A stretch of DNA of 64,000 nt from Ornithinibacillus salinisoli (GCF_042682545.1 NZ_JBHUHQ010000006.1); one strand, 5' to 3'; counted from the stretch's first letter, positions 1 through 8,893 are shown. A program made the numbers and translations. Notes: a model not told the origin generated them from the letters alone.

Positions 1-792
1 TTCGGTTTCAAAATGCCACTCCGCAGCAGCCAATTTTTCTGGTTGATGTTCGGCAAGAAACTTCGCAGAAACATCTCCTGCTAAAACGGATAAGATACCG
101 AAAATTAATACTAATGTCATCGTTAACTGCAAGGCTTTCTTATGATAATCAGATGTTTTCTTTTTCAATATCATAAATGCAGTAATCGCAGCAAGGATAG
201 CTGCTACGGTTACATATGCTGTTGTTAATACATGAAATACTTTCGTAGGTGTAGCAGGGTTCAACATGGCCGCAATCGGGTTAACAGCCGCGAAGTGACC
301 GTTGTCTAGTAGGAACCCCTCTGGAGTGTTCATAAAACCATTTACCGTGGTAATAAACACGGCAGACATTCCAGCACCAATTACTACGGGTAATGTTAAT
401 AACCAGTGAGTAAATGGTTTCTTAAAACGATCCCAAGTGTATAAGTATATCCCAAGGAAAATTGCTTCAAAGAAAAACGCAAAAACTTCCATAAATAACG
501 GTAAAGCTATGACGTTTCCAGCAACTTGCATAAAGTTGGGCCATAGCAAGGATAGCTGCAACCCAATGGCGGTTCCCGTCACAACACCTATTGCAACAGT
601 TATGACAAACCCTCTAGCCCACCTTCTGGCCAGCATCAAGTAATGAGTATCTTTCTTTTTAATCCCAAGGAACTCAGCAACAGAGATCATTAATGGCATG
701 CCCACACCTAATGTTGCAAAAATTATATGAAAACCAAGTGTTAATGACGTAAGTAACCGACTCATTAAAACTGGATCTAAATCCATCAACAT
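1..792 (-). CDS. cydA: Cytochrome bd ubiquinol oxidase subunit I, partial (3' end outside window)
   Basis: Integral membrane subunit of the bd-type quinol oxidase, which oxidises quinol and reduces oxygen to water at low oxygen tension. The reading frame was translated by hand because it is open at the window edge. It begins MLMDLDPVLMSRLLTSLTLG and runs 264 codons to base 1 with no stop. Family hallmarks are the early helices with RWARGF and FFEAIFLGIYLYTWDRF, and QPEKLAAAEWHFETE at the very end of the visible part, in the Q-loop side of the family. The ATG at 792 has GGAGGG six bases upstream, better than the ATG at 786. cydB would be expected further left, outside the window. A palindrome lies just upstream. 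Confidence 0.95.
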   Translation of the reverse strand, partial: MLMDLDPVLMSRLLTSLTLGFHIIFATLGVGMPLMISVAEFLGIKKKDTHYLMLARRWARGFVITVAIGVVTGTAIGLQLSLLWPNFMQVAGNVIALPLFMEVFAFFFEAIFLGIYLYTWDRFKKPFTHWLLTLPVVIGAGMSAVFITTVNGFMNTPEGFLLDNGHFAAVNPIAAMLNPATPTKVFHVLTTAYVTVAAILAAITAFMILKKKTSDYHKKALQLTMTLVLIFGILSVLAGDVSAKFLAEHQPEKLAAAEWHFETE

Positions 793-820
793 GTATAGCC
801 CTCCTTCGGGAAAAACATAC

Positions 821-840
821 TTTGTTCATTAATGAACAAA
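821..840. promoter_or_regulatory. Perfect 20-bp palindrome upstream of cydA, candidate operator
   Basis: The sequence TTTGTTCATTAATGAACAAA is a perfect inverted repeat, 29 to 48 bases upstream of the cydA start codon, so it would lie in the promoter or 5' leader. In Firmicutes cyd genes are often repressed by Rex. The half-site here (TTGTTCA) differs from the Rex half-site TTGTGAA, so another dimeric repressor such as a TetR- or MarR-type protein is equally possible. Confidence 0.5.
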
Positions 841-1047
841 CATAATTATAAAAAATGAAGAAAAGTATTCTCGATTAATATTTATTTTCCACTATATCCA
901 TAGTATAAAACATTTTCATGGAATATTACACATGATGGGTTGACAATTGCTTGACATTTTATGACTAGATTTTTTTACAGTAGACCGTTTTATATACTTA
1001 GTATATGAAATTATTCAATATGTAAACGAAAAAGGAGACATTCCACA

Positions 1048-1113
1048 ATGCATGGAGCGGTATTTCTTAAAACAGCTTCACCTGAAAGTATTCGTGGACA
1101 TCAAGTACATTAA
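1048..1113 (+). CDS. Possible 21-aa small peptide
   Basis: A short frame beginning MHGAVFLKTASPESIRGHQV (21 residues), preceded by AAAGGAG seven bases before the ATG. It lies divergently upstream of cydA and converges on helD. A TTGACA-like box is present around 952 but no convincing -10 could be fixed. I recognise no family. It could be a leader peptide, a fragment of a lost gene, or chance; the strong ribosome binding site is the main argument in favour. Confidence 0.3.
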   Translation: MHGAVFLKTASPESIRGHQVH

Positions 1114-1272
1114 TGGATCTAACTACTGCATGTATGCCTATCTTTTCTATTACATGAGAAACTGATGTCATTAGCCCTTTTATAATCGTATTTGTCACAT
1201 TTAATATATTTCACCATGTCATATATCTTTTTCACTATCTATTTTCATTACAAAGTGAAGACTATAAACCAT

Positions 1273-1306
1273 AAAAAACCTCATCGGTATTTTTCTACCG
1301 ATGAGG
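1273..1306 (-). terminator. Rho-independent terminator of helD
   Basis: An 11-bp perfect stem (CCTCATCGGTA with TACCGATGAGG) around a short loop is followed on the minus strand by six T residues, about 25 bases after the helD stop codon. Confidence 0.85.
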
Positions 1307-1329
1307 CATAGTTAACTGGGAAATGCATT

Positions 1330-3639
1330 TTATGTCGTCGATTGAATCAATTCATACGTATTACGTTGCACCTCATCTATAAAGAAACATGGTTCTCCTT
1401 CAACGATCAATACGAGCTCATGCATCGCTCGTGTACACGCTGTATAAAACAGTGTCCGATCTGATTCCTCTACATAATATTGATCAGAGGCATTGGGAAT
1501 AATGACACCATCAAATTCAATTCCTTTTGCCAAATAAATCGGTAACACCAATAAACCTCTTGTGAAAGAATAGGTTTCTTCATTAATCATGTGGACAGGG
1601 AGTTGCCCGTGTAAAAGCTCATATATCTCCTTGCTTTCTTGAAGGGTCTTACAAATAATTGCTATCGTTTCGTTACCTTTATCTTGAAGTTCTTCTATCA
1701 CATGTATTAATACTTCTCTTTTTTGGCTTTCCTCATTCACTTGAATAACCTTAGGTAAGTTTCCTTCCCTTTCGAATGCTTCTATCAACTCTTCTCCAGG
1801 TGCAAACTTCTTTGTGAATTCGACAATTTGCTTCGTGGAACGATAACTTTTTGTCAATGTGATTCGTTCATGACTACTTTCTAAGCTATGCGGTACCAAG
1901 GGGTTTTCTTTTGTCGCTAATGAATAGATTGCCTGGTTAATATCGCCTAATAGCGTCATTCTTGTATAAGGGAATATATGCTTTATATAAGCATATTGAA
2001 ACGCAGAGTAATCCTGTGCCTCATCAACAAATAAATGCCTGACTGATCGATCCGCATTATCTCCTAGTAACTTACCTTGGAAATACACATAAGGAGTCGC
2101 ATCCTCCCACGTCAAAAATCGATTAGATAAATTCTTGGACGTTTGAACAGCTATTTGCCCCCACTCTGACGGAACATCCACATTTACAGTCCCTTCATGA
2201 AACAGTTTATAATAAGTTGCTAATACATGAACAAACTTGAATTGTTTCACCTGTTTTTTGATGCGAGCAAAAAATCGTTTAACAACTGCTTCCCGCAAAA
2301 TATCTTCCTCCATACTCACATCATCGTCATTATCTTCATAATGAGCTTTTAAGTATGCTTCTTTATCCAATAACTCAACCTGTTCCATTACCCAATCTTT
2401 ATCTTTTTCTACCTTTTGGTGGTTTTGTAACTCCTTCAACAACCATTTCACAACGATTTCCATTTTATTTGGGATGGAAATCTCCTTATTTAAAGAGTAG
2501 AAATAATTCTTGATATCTTCTTTGGAAATGAGAATACGCTTTTGAAACGTAATATTTTTGAAGTGCAATCCATCTTCTTCTAATTGAGTTAAAAAGTCAT
2601 CAATAAGCTTCATAAATGCAATACTTGATTTATAATCCATGCCTTTTACTCTCGTTTGATAACTATTACTTTCTTTTTGTGTAAGTACATATTCCATTTG
2701 TTCAAAAGGCGACTCTATTGTAATGCTATCATCGATCTTATCTTTTAAATAATCCAAAAATGTAGTTTGCCTTACATTTGCTTCCCCTAACTCAGGTAGG
2801 ACATTTGATATATAGCTTGAAAAGAGCGGATTCGGCGAAAACATAACAACATTATCAGCATGAAGCTTCTCCCGATACCTATACATTAAATAGGCAATAC
2901 GCTGCAAAGCGGCGGAAGTTTTTCCACTTCCTGCAACACCTTGTACAATTAGCAAACTACTTCGCTCATTTCTGATTATCATATTCTGTTCTTGTTGAAT
3001 CGTAGCAACAATATTTTTCATTGATGAACTAGCATTGTTACCAAGAGCTTGTTGCAATAATTCGTCTCCTATTGTGACACCTGTATCAAACATTCCCTTA
3101 ATTTTGCCTTGTCTAATAATAAATTGTCTTTTTAATGTAATTTCACCAGAGATTGTTCCATCTAGCGTCTCATATGACGCTAGCCCCGGAGAAAAGTCAT
3201 AATAAAGACTAGATATGGGAGCACGCCAATCATATATTAAAAAATTTTCGTCTTCGTGATCCATCATTGAATTAATTCCAATATAGATTGAATCCGCTTC
3301 TGTTTCACGATCCTCTATAAAATCTATACGCCCAAAGTATGGTGAATCCTTTAATCTTTTTAACGTTTTCAGCTGTTCATCCATTATCCCATGGATCTGC
3401 TCTCTTTGCGCCAGCAATTCTGCTTGTTGTTTCATGCTCGCTTCTGTTTCAATGATATCATCTGGTTCATCCAAATTAATCTTTACATCATCCCAAAAAG
3501 TCTTTCGCAGTTCAATTACATCTTCTTGTAATCCTTTTGACTTAGTATATAATTGTTGTGCTTTCTGGTTGATTTCATCAATGACAAAATCTACTCGTTT
3601 TTGTTCATTAGCACGACTATTTGCTTCTTTACTCATCAT
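1330..3639 (-). CDS. helD: HelD-like RNA polymerase recycling helicase/ATPase
   Basis: Superfamily 1 (UvrD/Rep-like) ATPase related to B. subtilis HelD, which releases stalled RNA polymerase from nucleic acid. The N-terminal ~200 residues are a charged coiled-coil arm (EINQKAQQLYTKSKGLQEDV). It is followed by the Walker A motif GVAGSGKT near residue 235, the Walker B-like HLFVDEAQDYS, LLGDINQAIYS, and C-terminal motifs KGIEFDGVIIP and LFYTACTRAMHELVL. The length of 769 aa is very close to the family norm. I take ATG 3639 as start, because TTAGGAG lies just upstream; an in-frame TTG at 3654 has no such site. It is a single gene with its own terminator. Confidence 0.9.
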   Translation of the reverse strand: MMSKEANSRANEQKRVDFVIDEINQKAQQLYTKSKGLQEDVIELRKTFWDDVKINLDEPDDIIETEASMKQQAELLAQREQIHGIMDEQLKTLKRLKDSPYFGRIDFIEDRETEADSIYIGINSMMDHEDENFLIYDWRAPISSLYYDFSPGLASYETLDGTISGEITLKRQFIIRQGKIKGMFDTGVTIGDELLQQALGNNASSSMKNIVATIQQEQNMIIRNERSSLLIVQGVAGSGKTSAALQRIAYLMYRYREKLHADNVVMFSPNPLFSSYISNVLPELGEANVRQTTFLDYLKDKIDDSITIESPFEQMEYVLTQKESNSYQTRVKGMDYKSSIAFMKLIDDFLTQLEEDGLHFKNITFQKRILISKEDIKNYFYSLNKEISIPNKMEIVVKWLLKELQNHQKVEKDKDWVMEQVELLDKEAYLKAHYEDNDDDVSMEEDILREAVVKRFFARIKKQVKQFKFVHVLATYYKLFHEGTVNVDVPSEWGQIAVQTSKNLSNRFLTWEDATPYVYFQGKLLGDNADRSVRHLFVDEAQDYSAFQYAYIKHIFPYTRMTLLGDINQAIYSLATKENPLVPHSLESSHERITLTKSYRSTKQIVEFTKKFAPGEELIEAFEREGNLPKVIQVNEESQKREVLIHVIEELQDKGNETIAIICKTLQESKEIYELLHGQLPVHMINEETYSFTRGLLVLPIYLAKGIEFDGVIIPNASDQYYVEESDRTLFYTACTRAMHELVLIVEGEPCFFIDEVQRNTYELIQSTT

Positions 3640-3887
3640 ACCAACTCCTAACAAAAATGTTTTTAGTTGACTTCACGAAACCAGAAGTGTTATAATATAA
3701 TTGGGTACTTATATTATAAATAGATTCATAAGTCATAACTAATTTAGTTTACCATCTTTATAAACCAATTACAACCCATCAGACCGAGATAATATTCACT
3801 AGAATGTTATTCTAGCCTGGTGGGTTTATTTTAAAACGTTGGACTATAATTACATAACACTAGTTACACGAAACAAAGGAAGTGTAT

Positions 3888-4784
3888 ATGTTGAAATATA
3901 ATGCAAACCTTGTTTTAGAAGGCGGCGGTATGAGGGGGGCATATACTGCTGGTGTACTTGATTTTTTTCATGATAAGGAAATTAACTTCCAGCTTGTTAC
4001 TTCTACTTCATCATCCGCACTTATCGGGAGCTCCTATGTAGCAAGCCAGCGTGGAAGAAACTACAGAATTCTTCAAGAAATCGGAAACAACAAACAATCC
4101 ATATCTATTCGTAATCTGATTCAGCATAAGGAATTATTTAGCATGGACTTTATATTTGATAAACTATCCAACGAGTCTGCATCTCTAGATTTTACTGCAT
4201 TTTCAAATTCCTCGACTAAATTTATAATTGGCACGACTGATTTAGACACAGGTAAACCAATTTATCACAGCCACTATAAATCAAAGTCCGATTTATTAAC
4301 TCTTATTCGAGCGTCATGCTCATTACCTATTCTCGCTCCGAGTATTACATATGAAGGTACCGAAATAATGGATGGTGGAATTTCCGAAGCCATTCCAATT
4401 AGTCCTTCGATTGAAAGTGGATCCCAGAAGCATGTAATCGTACTAACAAGGAACGAAGGATATATTAAAAAACCTACCCGACTTACTTGGTTATTTAAAA
4501 AGGTCTTTAAAGATTATCCTAATTTTGTAAGGTTATTACAGACCCGTCATCAGCTTTATAATAAAACAACTGAAATTCTTGCTGGGATGGAACAGCGAGG
4601 AGAAGCATTTATTATACGTCCAACAAAACCTTTACAAGCTAGTAGAGTTGAAAAAAACAGCAAAAAGCTCCACGGATTATATATACAAGGATATAAACAG
4701 GCAGAAAATAGTTTTGGAGATTTACAACGATTCTTGGAAAACTCAAACCAATCTTATTACTTCCAAGAAAATATTTCTTCTTAA
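3888..4784 (+). CDS. Patatin-like phospholipase family protein (YjjU-like) with altered nucleophile elbow
   Basis: A 298-residue member of the bacterial patatin-like lipase family, which uses a Ser-Asp dyad to hydrolyse acyl esters. The oxyanion-hole motif EGGGMRGAYTAGVLDFF is intact at residues 11-27. The catalytic aspartate motif MDGGISEAIP is intact with Asp at about residue 162. The nucleophile elbow, normally GxSxG, reads S-T-S-S-S at residues 39-43. The serine position is kept but both glycines are replaced by serine, so activity is uncertain. ATG 3888 is chosen over GTG 3882 because AAAGGAAG is five bases upstream. No signal peptide is evident. It is monocistronic. Confidence 0.85.
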   Translation: MLKYNANLVLEGGGMRGAYTAGVLDFFHDKEINFQLVTSTSSSALIGSSYVASQRGRNYRILQEIGNNKQSISIRNLIQHKELFSMDFIFDKLSNESASLDFTAFSNSSTKFIIGTTDLDTGKPIYHSHYKSKSDLLTLIRASCSLPILAPSITYEGTEIMDGGISEAIPISPSIESGSQKHVIVLTRNEGYIKKPTRLTWLFKKVFKDYPNFVRLLQTRHQLYNKTTEILAGMEQRGEAFIIRPTKPLQASRVEKNSKKLHGLYIQGYKQAENSFGDLQRFLENSNQSYYFQENISS

Positions 4785-4790
4785 AGACAA

Positions 4791-4821
4791 AACCCTCACC
4801 TTATTCCATAAGGTGAGGGTT
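4791..4821 (-). terminator. Hairpin terminator between the patatin and FMN reductase genes
   Basis: A 13-bp perfect stem (AACCCTCACCTTA with its complement) and 5-base loop. On the minus strand it is followed by TTTTGTCTTT, so it mainly ends the flavoprotein gene. It could also slow plus-strand transcription from the patatin gene. Confidence 0.8.
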
Positions 4822-4837
4822 ATATATATCTTGAAAT

Positions 4838-5413
4838 TTATGCGTTTACTTTTTCTGTTCTTACCGTTTTTAATGCACCGCTCCAAGCAATTACTTGATC
4901 CAGCATTTCGTTGGCATTGTTTGCATGATAATCAGCAGGCTTAAACTCACTAAAGTTTTCAAAATCAGTTAGAAGTGAGAAGGTTACAGCAGTACGGACA
5001 TCAGCAACTTGTAATTCTCCTAAGATTAAACGTAAGTTTTCATGGGCACGTGTACCACCTAGGCTACCGTAACCGACAAATCCAGCTGCTTTATTATTCA
5101 CTTCAGCATTTAAGTAGTCAGTAGCATTTTTGAAAGCTCCACCAACAGCATGATTGTATTCCGGAACTACAAAAACATAACCATCAAATGACGCCATTTT
5201 TTCAGACCATGCTTTAATCGCAGCTTCTGCCTCTTCCTTTTGGGCTGCAGGTACTTCCGCTCCAAGCATTGGTAATTGATAATTAGCAAGATCGACAATC
5301 TCGTATGCTACATCATCATTACGTTTTGTAGCAAAGTCATAGATCCAATTTGACACTGCTTCACCGTTTCTTCCTTGACGTACACTTCCTAATACAATAC
5401 CTATTTTCAACAT
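4838..5413 (-). CDS. NADPH-dependent FMN reductase / flavodoxin-fold quinone reductase
   Basis: A cytosolic 191-residue flavoprotein of the NADPH-dependent FMN reductase family, which reduces FMN, quinones or azo compounds. It begins MLKIGIVLGSVRQGRNGEAV, containing the GSxRxxRxG phosphate-binding loop near residues 9-16. PEYNHAVGGAFKNATDYL is the conserved PEYN motif that contacts the isoalloxazine ring, and GYGSLGGTRAHENLR is the third flavin-binding loop. ATG 5413 has AGGAGG at good spacing, so the longer in-frame upstream extension is rejected. An MhqR-type operator lies at 5492-5511, and the regulator gene is immediately upstream. This suggests a role in detoxifying quinones or other electrophiles. 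Confidence 0.9.
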   Translation of the reverse strand: MLKIGIVLGSVRQGRNGEAVSNWIYDFATKRNDDVAYEIVDLANYQLPMLGAEVPAAQKEEAEAAIKAWSEKMASFDGYVFVVPEYNHAVGGAFKNATDYLNAEVNNKAAGFVGYGSLGGTRAHENLRLILGELQVADVRTAVTFSLLTDFENFSEFKPADYHANNANEMLDQVIAWSGALKTVRTEKVNA

Positions 5414-5491
5414 ATAAGTATTTCCTCCTTGTTGTATGAATTTATATTTGGCGGGAAGCGAACTCCCCATGTGAAAATATAATGAAATCAT

Positions 5492-5511
5492 ATATCACGA
5501 ATTAGAGATAT
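5492..5511. promoter_or_regulatory. MhqR-type operator upstream of the FMN reductase
   Basis: The imperfect palindrome ATATCACGAATTAGAGATAT shares 15 of 20 positions with the site at 6004-6023 when read on the minus strand. Both resemble the published B. subtilis MhqR operator (core ATCTCGAATTCGAGAT). It lies between mhqR-like 5527 and the reductase start at 5413. Confidence 0.65.
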
Positions 5512-5526
5512 TTTTTTAAAAAAAGG

Positions 5527-5982
5527 CTATATTCTTTCTGCATAGTGACCTAATTTCTTTAGTTGATCGATCATAATCTCTTTTTCATTTTGACTTAATC
5601 CACCCATAATTTCACGCATTGCTTCCATATGCTTTGGAAAAATGTTATCCATTAACTCTTTCCCTTGATCAGAAATAGCTGCATACGTTACACGGCGATC
5701 GTTCGGACATGCCCTTCTTCTAAGAAATCCCTTTTCTTCTAACTTATCCACAACATACGTAATACTGCTGCTAGCAAGCAATACTTTCTGACCAATTTTT
5801 TGAATTGGTTGATCACCTTTGTGGTATAACAATTCCAGAACAGAGAATTCAGTTAGATTAAGTCCATGGCTTTTAATGTCTTTTATTACCTGCTTTTCAA
5901 CAGATTGTAATGCACGAGTTAGGACGACAAATAACTTTATCGAAACATCTTTATCTGACATGGATTTTTTAGTCGAACTCAT
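5527..5982 (-). CDS. mhqR: MarR-family repressor, MhqR-like
   Basis: A winged-helix DNA-binding protein of 151 residues. The sequence GLNLTEFSVLELLYHKGDQP, followed by IQKIGQKVLLASSSITYVVDKLEEKGFLRRRACPNDRRV (residues quoted in parts), contains the recognition helix and the DRR wing. It closely resembles B. subtilis MhqR, which represses quinone-detoxifying dioxygenases and azoreductases. The only cysteine in the DNA-binding region is in RRRACPNDRR. ATG 5982 has AAAAGG upstream; the in-frame TTG at 5991 is less likely. Matching operators occur before this gene and before the neighbouring FMN reductase, implying autoregulation and control of the reductase. The gene symbol is by resemblance. 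Confidence 0.8.
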   Translation of the reverse strand: MSSTKKSMSDKDVSIKLFVVLTRALQSVEKQVIKDIKSHGLNLTEFSVLELLYHKGDQPIQKIGQKVLLASSSITYVVDKLEEKGFLRRRACPNDRRVTYAAISDQGKELMDNIFPKHMEAMREIMGGLSQNEKEIMIDQLKKLGHYAERI

Positions 5983-6003
5983 CACGATCAATCCTTTTCA
6001 TTA

Positions 6004-6023
6004 TTATCTCGAATTCAAGATAA
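6004..6023. promoter_or_regulatory. MhqR-type operator upstream of mhqR
   Basis: The near-perfect palindrome TTATCTCGAATTCAAGATAA is centred about 31 bases upstream of the mhqR-like start codon and would overlap the transcription start. It is very close to the known MhqR box, which supports autorepression. Confidence 0.7.
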
Positions 6024-6167
6024 ATTAAGTATAAGACATTGACCTTAACAATGTCCACTTTACTGCTTTAATCCCGATCAAAGAAGTAAGGTTTTAATTC
6101 TTTTAATCATAAGTAATTTGGTATATTCTATAAAAGAATACATGAAAAATGTTTGGGGGTATCATCA

Positions 6168-6977
6168 ATGACTTTGAAAAAAACATTAACCCTGGCTGGA
6201 TCAGATTCTAGCGGTGGAGCCGGTATACAAGCAGATTTAAAGACGTTTCAGGAGCATGGTGTTTATGGGATGACTGCATTAACTTCCATTGTAACGATGG
6301 ACCCAGATAATTCTTGGAATCACAATGTGGATCCCATAGATGTTCACATTGTTGAAAAACAATTAAATACAATACTATCTGTTGGTATTGATGCAATGAA
6401 GACAGGAATGCTCGGTTCTGTAGATATTATTAAACTTGGAGCAAAAAAAATCGATGAATATAAATTAGACAAGTATGTTCTTGACCCTGTAATGGTATGT
6501 AAAGGTGAAGACGAAGTATTGCAACCCGAAAACACGGATGCAATGCGAGAATTCTTACTACCTCGTGCAATTATTACAACACCGAACCTTTTCGAGGCAG
6601 GACAACTTGCTCAAACAGGACCAATTAAGACCATAGAAGGTATGAAAGAAGCCGCAGAAAAGATTCTCGAGCTTGGGGCACAGAATGTTGTTATTAAAGG
6701 TGGAAAAGCATTAGAACACGAATATGCTGTCGACCTATTCTATGACGGCAAAGAATTTACCCTTTTAGAAAAGGAGAAAATAAATACAACATATAATCAT
6801 GGCGCAGGATGTACCTTCGCAGCTGCGATTACAGCAAATCTTGCTAATGGTAAATCCGTTCAAGAATCGGTTGAGTCTGCGAAAGAATTTGTAACTGCAG
6901 CAATCGCACACGGTTGGAGTCTAAACCAATATGTAGGACCTGTTATGCATGGAGCATTTAATCAAATCAATCAATAA
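6168..6977 (+). CDS. pdxK: Pyridoxal/pyridoxine kinase (PdxK, ThiD-like ribokinase fold)
   Basis: Phosphorylates pyridoxine, pyridoxal and pyridoxamine in the B6 salvage pathway. The 269-residue cytosolic protein opens MTLKKTLTLAGSDSSGGAGI followed by QADLKTF, the substrate loop of the ThiD/PdxK branch. DPVMVCKGED is the version of the DPVM motif seen in Bacillus PdxK. The C-terminal TTYNHGAGCTFAAAI is the ATP/anion-hole motif, with the usual T(G)xGD aspartate replaced by Cys as in that subgroup. ATG 6168 is used, with GGGGG upstream; the TTG at 6153 is less likely. The ThiD (HMP-P kinase) function cannot be excluded. A strong terminator follows. Confidence 0.85.
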   Translation: MTLKKTLTLAGSDSSGGAGIQADLKTFQEHGVYGMTALTSIVTMDPDNSWNHNVDPIDVHIVEKQLNTILSVGIDAMKTGMLGSVDIIKLGAKKIDEYKLDKYVLDPVMVCKGEDEVLQPENTDAMREFLLPRAIITTPNLFEAGQLAQTGPIKTIEGMKEAAEKILELGAQNVVIKGGKALEHEYAVDLFYDGKEFTLLEKEKINTTYNHGAGCTFAAAITANLANGKSVQESVESAKEFVTAAIAHGWSLNQYVGPVMHGAFNQINQ

Positions 6978-6983
6978 CGTTAA

Positions 6984-7013
6984 GGCTTGGAGATACTTTC
7001 TCCAAGCTTTTTT
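6984..7013 (+). terminator. Terminator of pdxK
   Basis: A stem of GCTTGGAGA paired with TCTCCAAGC, followed by six T residues, starting a few bases after the stop codon. Confidence 0.9.
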
Positions 7014-7202
7014 GGTCATTCATTAAAAAATGGAGTATTTTAGATGAAACACTTACTTCTGAAACAATTAAAATAATCATATCGTCTATACTAGTAATAC
7101 AAAATAATTTAAGAGTTGTTCAAAATTCTGGTGAAAATGACACATCAAACTTCTCAGTCCTTTTCATCCTCCTTTTGAACACGCACTTTAAGGAGATTTA
7201 TT

Positions 7203-8891
7203 ATGAGGAAGAAAATAGGCGTTATTGGAATACTTTTAAGTCTTCTTCTTATCATAGGATTTATTTTAATTGGAAAAACGTTCACAACAACTCAACATAA
7301 AATTTTAGCCAAGGATGCACCAAAGTCTATTGTGTCATTGCTTGAAAAAGAATTCATTATACGTCAATCCGAACAGGACATTATTGATGTTCTATTCAAA
7401 TCGGCTAAAGAAGGAACGATACCTAACGTACCGATTACTGCTGGAATAACAGAAATCAATGAAGTAATGAACCAATGGGGAGAACCCGAAAATTCATCCA
7501 CAACAGACCATGGTATTTATATTGACTATCCAGAATCCAATATAACGTTGGGCTACGCTAATGATATTGTTTTTGATTTACGTTCTTTTGATCAAAACCT
7601 GCAACAAATACATTTGGAAGATATTCTCCAAAGAAAAGGAGAGCCAGATGAAAAATTATATTACAAGGATGAACAGGTGGATCAAATCATTCTTGTTTAC
7701 CAATTAGGAGGATCCTATCAGTTAAAATGGATTTTATCTAAACCTACCACAGATGATCCGAACCCTGAAGTTCACCATATCTCTGTTGTTACGGAAAAAA
7801 GCGAATCCACTCCAGCGAATTCAATAGAAGGGATGAGCTTAGAGGAAAAAATAGGTCAAATGATAATTGCTGGGCTACCTGGTACTGAAATTGCAAAGGA
7901 AACCAAAAGCCTAATAAATGATTATAAACTAGGTGGACTTATTTTTTACGCAGATAATTTAGTAACAGTAAATCAAACAAAGAATCTAGTCAACGACATT
8001 GTAGAGGTAAATTCGGCCAACGATATTCCATTATTTCTAAGTGTTGATCAAGAAGGTGGTCGTATCACCAGATTACCTGGGGGAATCTCTGATCTTCCAA
8101 CAAATGAGGAAATTGGTAATATAAACGATCCCACCTTGTCCTACAAGATAGGATCTCTATTAGGCAAACAAGTAAAAGAATTTGGCATGAATCTTAACTT
8201 CGCTCCCGTACTTGACGTTAATAGTAATCCAAATAATCCCGTCATTAATAATCGATCCTATGGAGATAATGCATCCGTAGTGAGTGAGCTTGGTATTCAA
8301 ACGATGAAAGGAATTCAGTCAGAACAGGTTGTACCGGTTATTAAACATTTTCCTGGCCATGGAGATACTTCCGTTGATTCACATTTGGAATTACCCATAG
8401 TTGATAAAAGTATGGAGGAACTACAAAATCTTGAGTTAATTCCATTTAAAAACGCAATAGATAATGGAGCTGAAATTATCATGACCGCCCATATTTTATT
8501 GCCAGAAGTTGACCCAGTATATCCAGCAACCCTGTCGAAAGAAATACTTACAGATTTATTACGAGATCAGCTAAGCTTTGATGGTTTAATAATTACCGAT
8601 GATATGACCATGGATGCCATTGAAAGCAATTATGAAGTAGAAGAGGCAGCTATTCAATCTATTAGAGCAGGAAGCGATATCGTATTAATAGCACACGGAT
8701 ATGACCCAGTTGTAAATACTATGCAAGCTATAAAGCAAGCTGTTCAAGAGGGCGTAATATCCGAAGAAAGAATTAATGAAAGTGTCCGTAGAATTCTAGA
8801 AGTAAAGCAGCAGTATAACATGACGAATAATAAAGTTGATAACATAGATATCGAAAAACTTAATAAACAAATGGATGAAGTGTTGGATTAA
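7203..8891 (+). CDS. Membrane-anchored GH3 beta-N-acetylhexosaminidase with N-terminal DUF4309-like domain
   Basis: A 562-residue exported protein. Residues 5-25 form an uncleaved signal/anchor (IGVIGILLSLLLIIGFILIG). Residues ~40-200 resemble the DUF4309 domain (INEVMNQWGEPENSS, LEDILQRKGEPDEKLYY repeats). Residues ~210-545 are a glycoside hydrolase family 3 catalytic domain of the NagZ type: MSLEEKIGQMIIAG, DQEGGRITRLPGG, VIKHFPGHGDTSVDSH (His general acid/base loop) and IITDDMTMDAI with the nucleophile Asp. Such enzymes release N-acetylglucosamine from cell-wall fragments in muropeptide recycling. The start has AAGGAG at good spacing. It stands alone with terminators on both sides. Confidence 0.88.
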   Translation: MRKKIGVIGILLSLLLIIGFILIGKTFTTTQHKILAKDAPKSIVSLLEKEFIIRQSEQDIIDVLFKSAKEGTIPNVPITAGITEINEVMNQWGEPENSSTTDHGIYIDYPESNITLGYANDIVFDLRSFDQNLQQIHLEDILQRKGEPDEKLYYKDEQVDQIILVYQLGGSYQLKWILSKPTTDDPNPEVHHISVVTEKSESTPANSIEGMSLEEKIGQMIIAGLPGTEIAKETKSLINDYKLGGLIFYADNLVTVNQTKNLVNDIVEVNSANDIPLFLSVDQEGGRITRLPGGISDLPTNEEIGNINDPTLSYKIGSLLGKQVKEFGMNLNFAPVLDVNSNPNNPVINNRSYGDNASVVSELGIQTMKGIQSEQVVPVIKHFPGHGDTSVDSHLELPIVDKSMEELQNLELIPFKNAIDNGAEIIMTAHILLPEVDPVYPATLSKEILTDLLRDQLSFDGLIITDDMTMDAIESNYEVEEAAIQSIRAGSDIVLIAHGYDPVVNTMQAIKQAVQEGVISEERINESVRRILEVKQQYNMTNNKVDNIDIEKLNKQMDEVLD

Positions 8892-8893
8892 CC

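Noticed and set aside
821..840. Calling the cydA palindrome a Rex site
   Set aside because: The half-site TTGTTCA does not match TTGTGAA; only an unspecified operator is supported.
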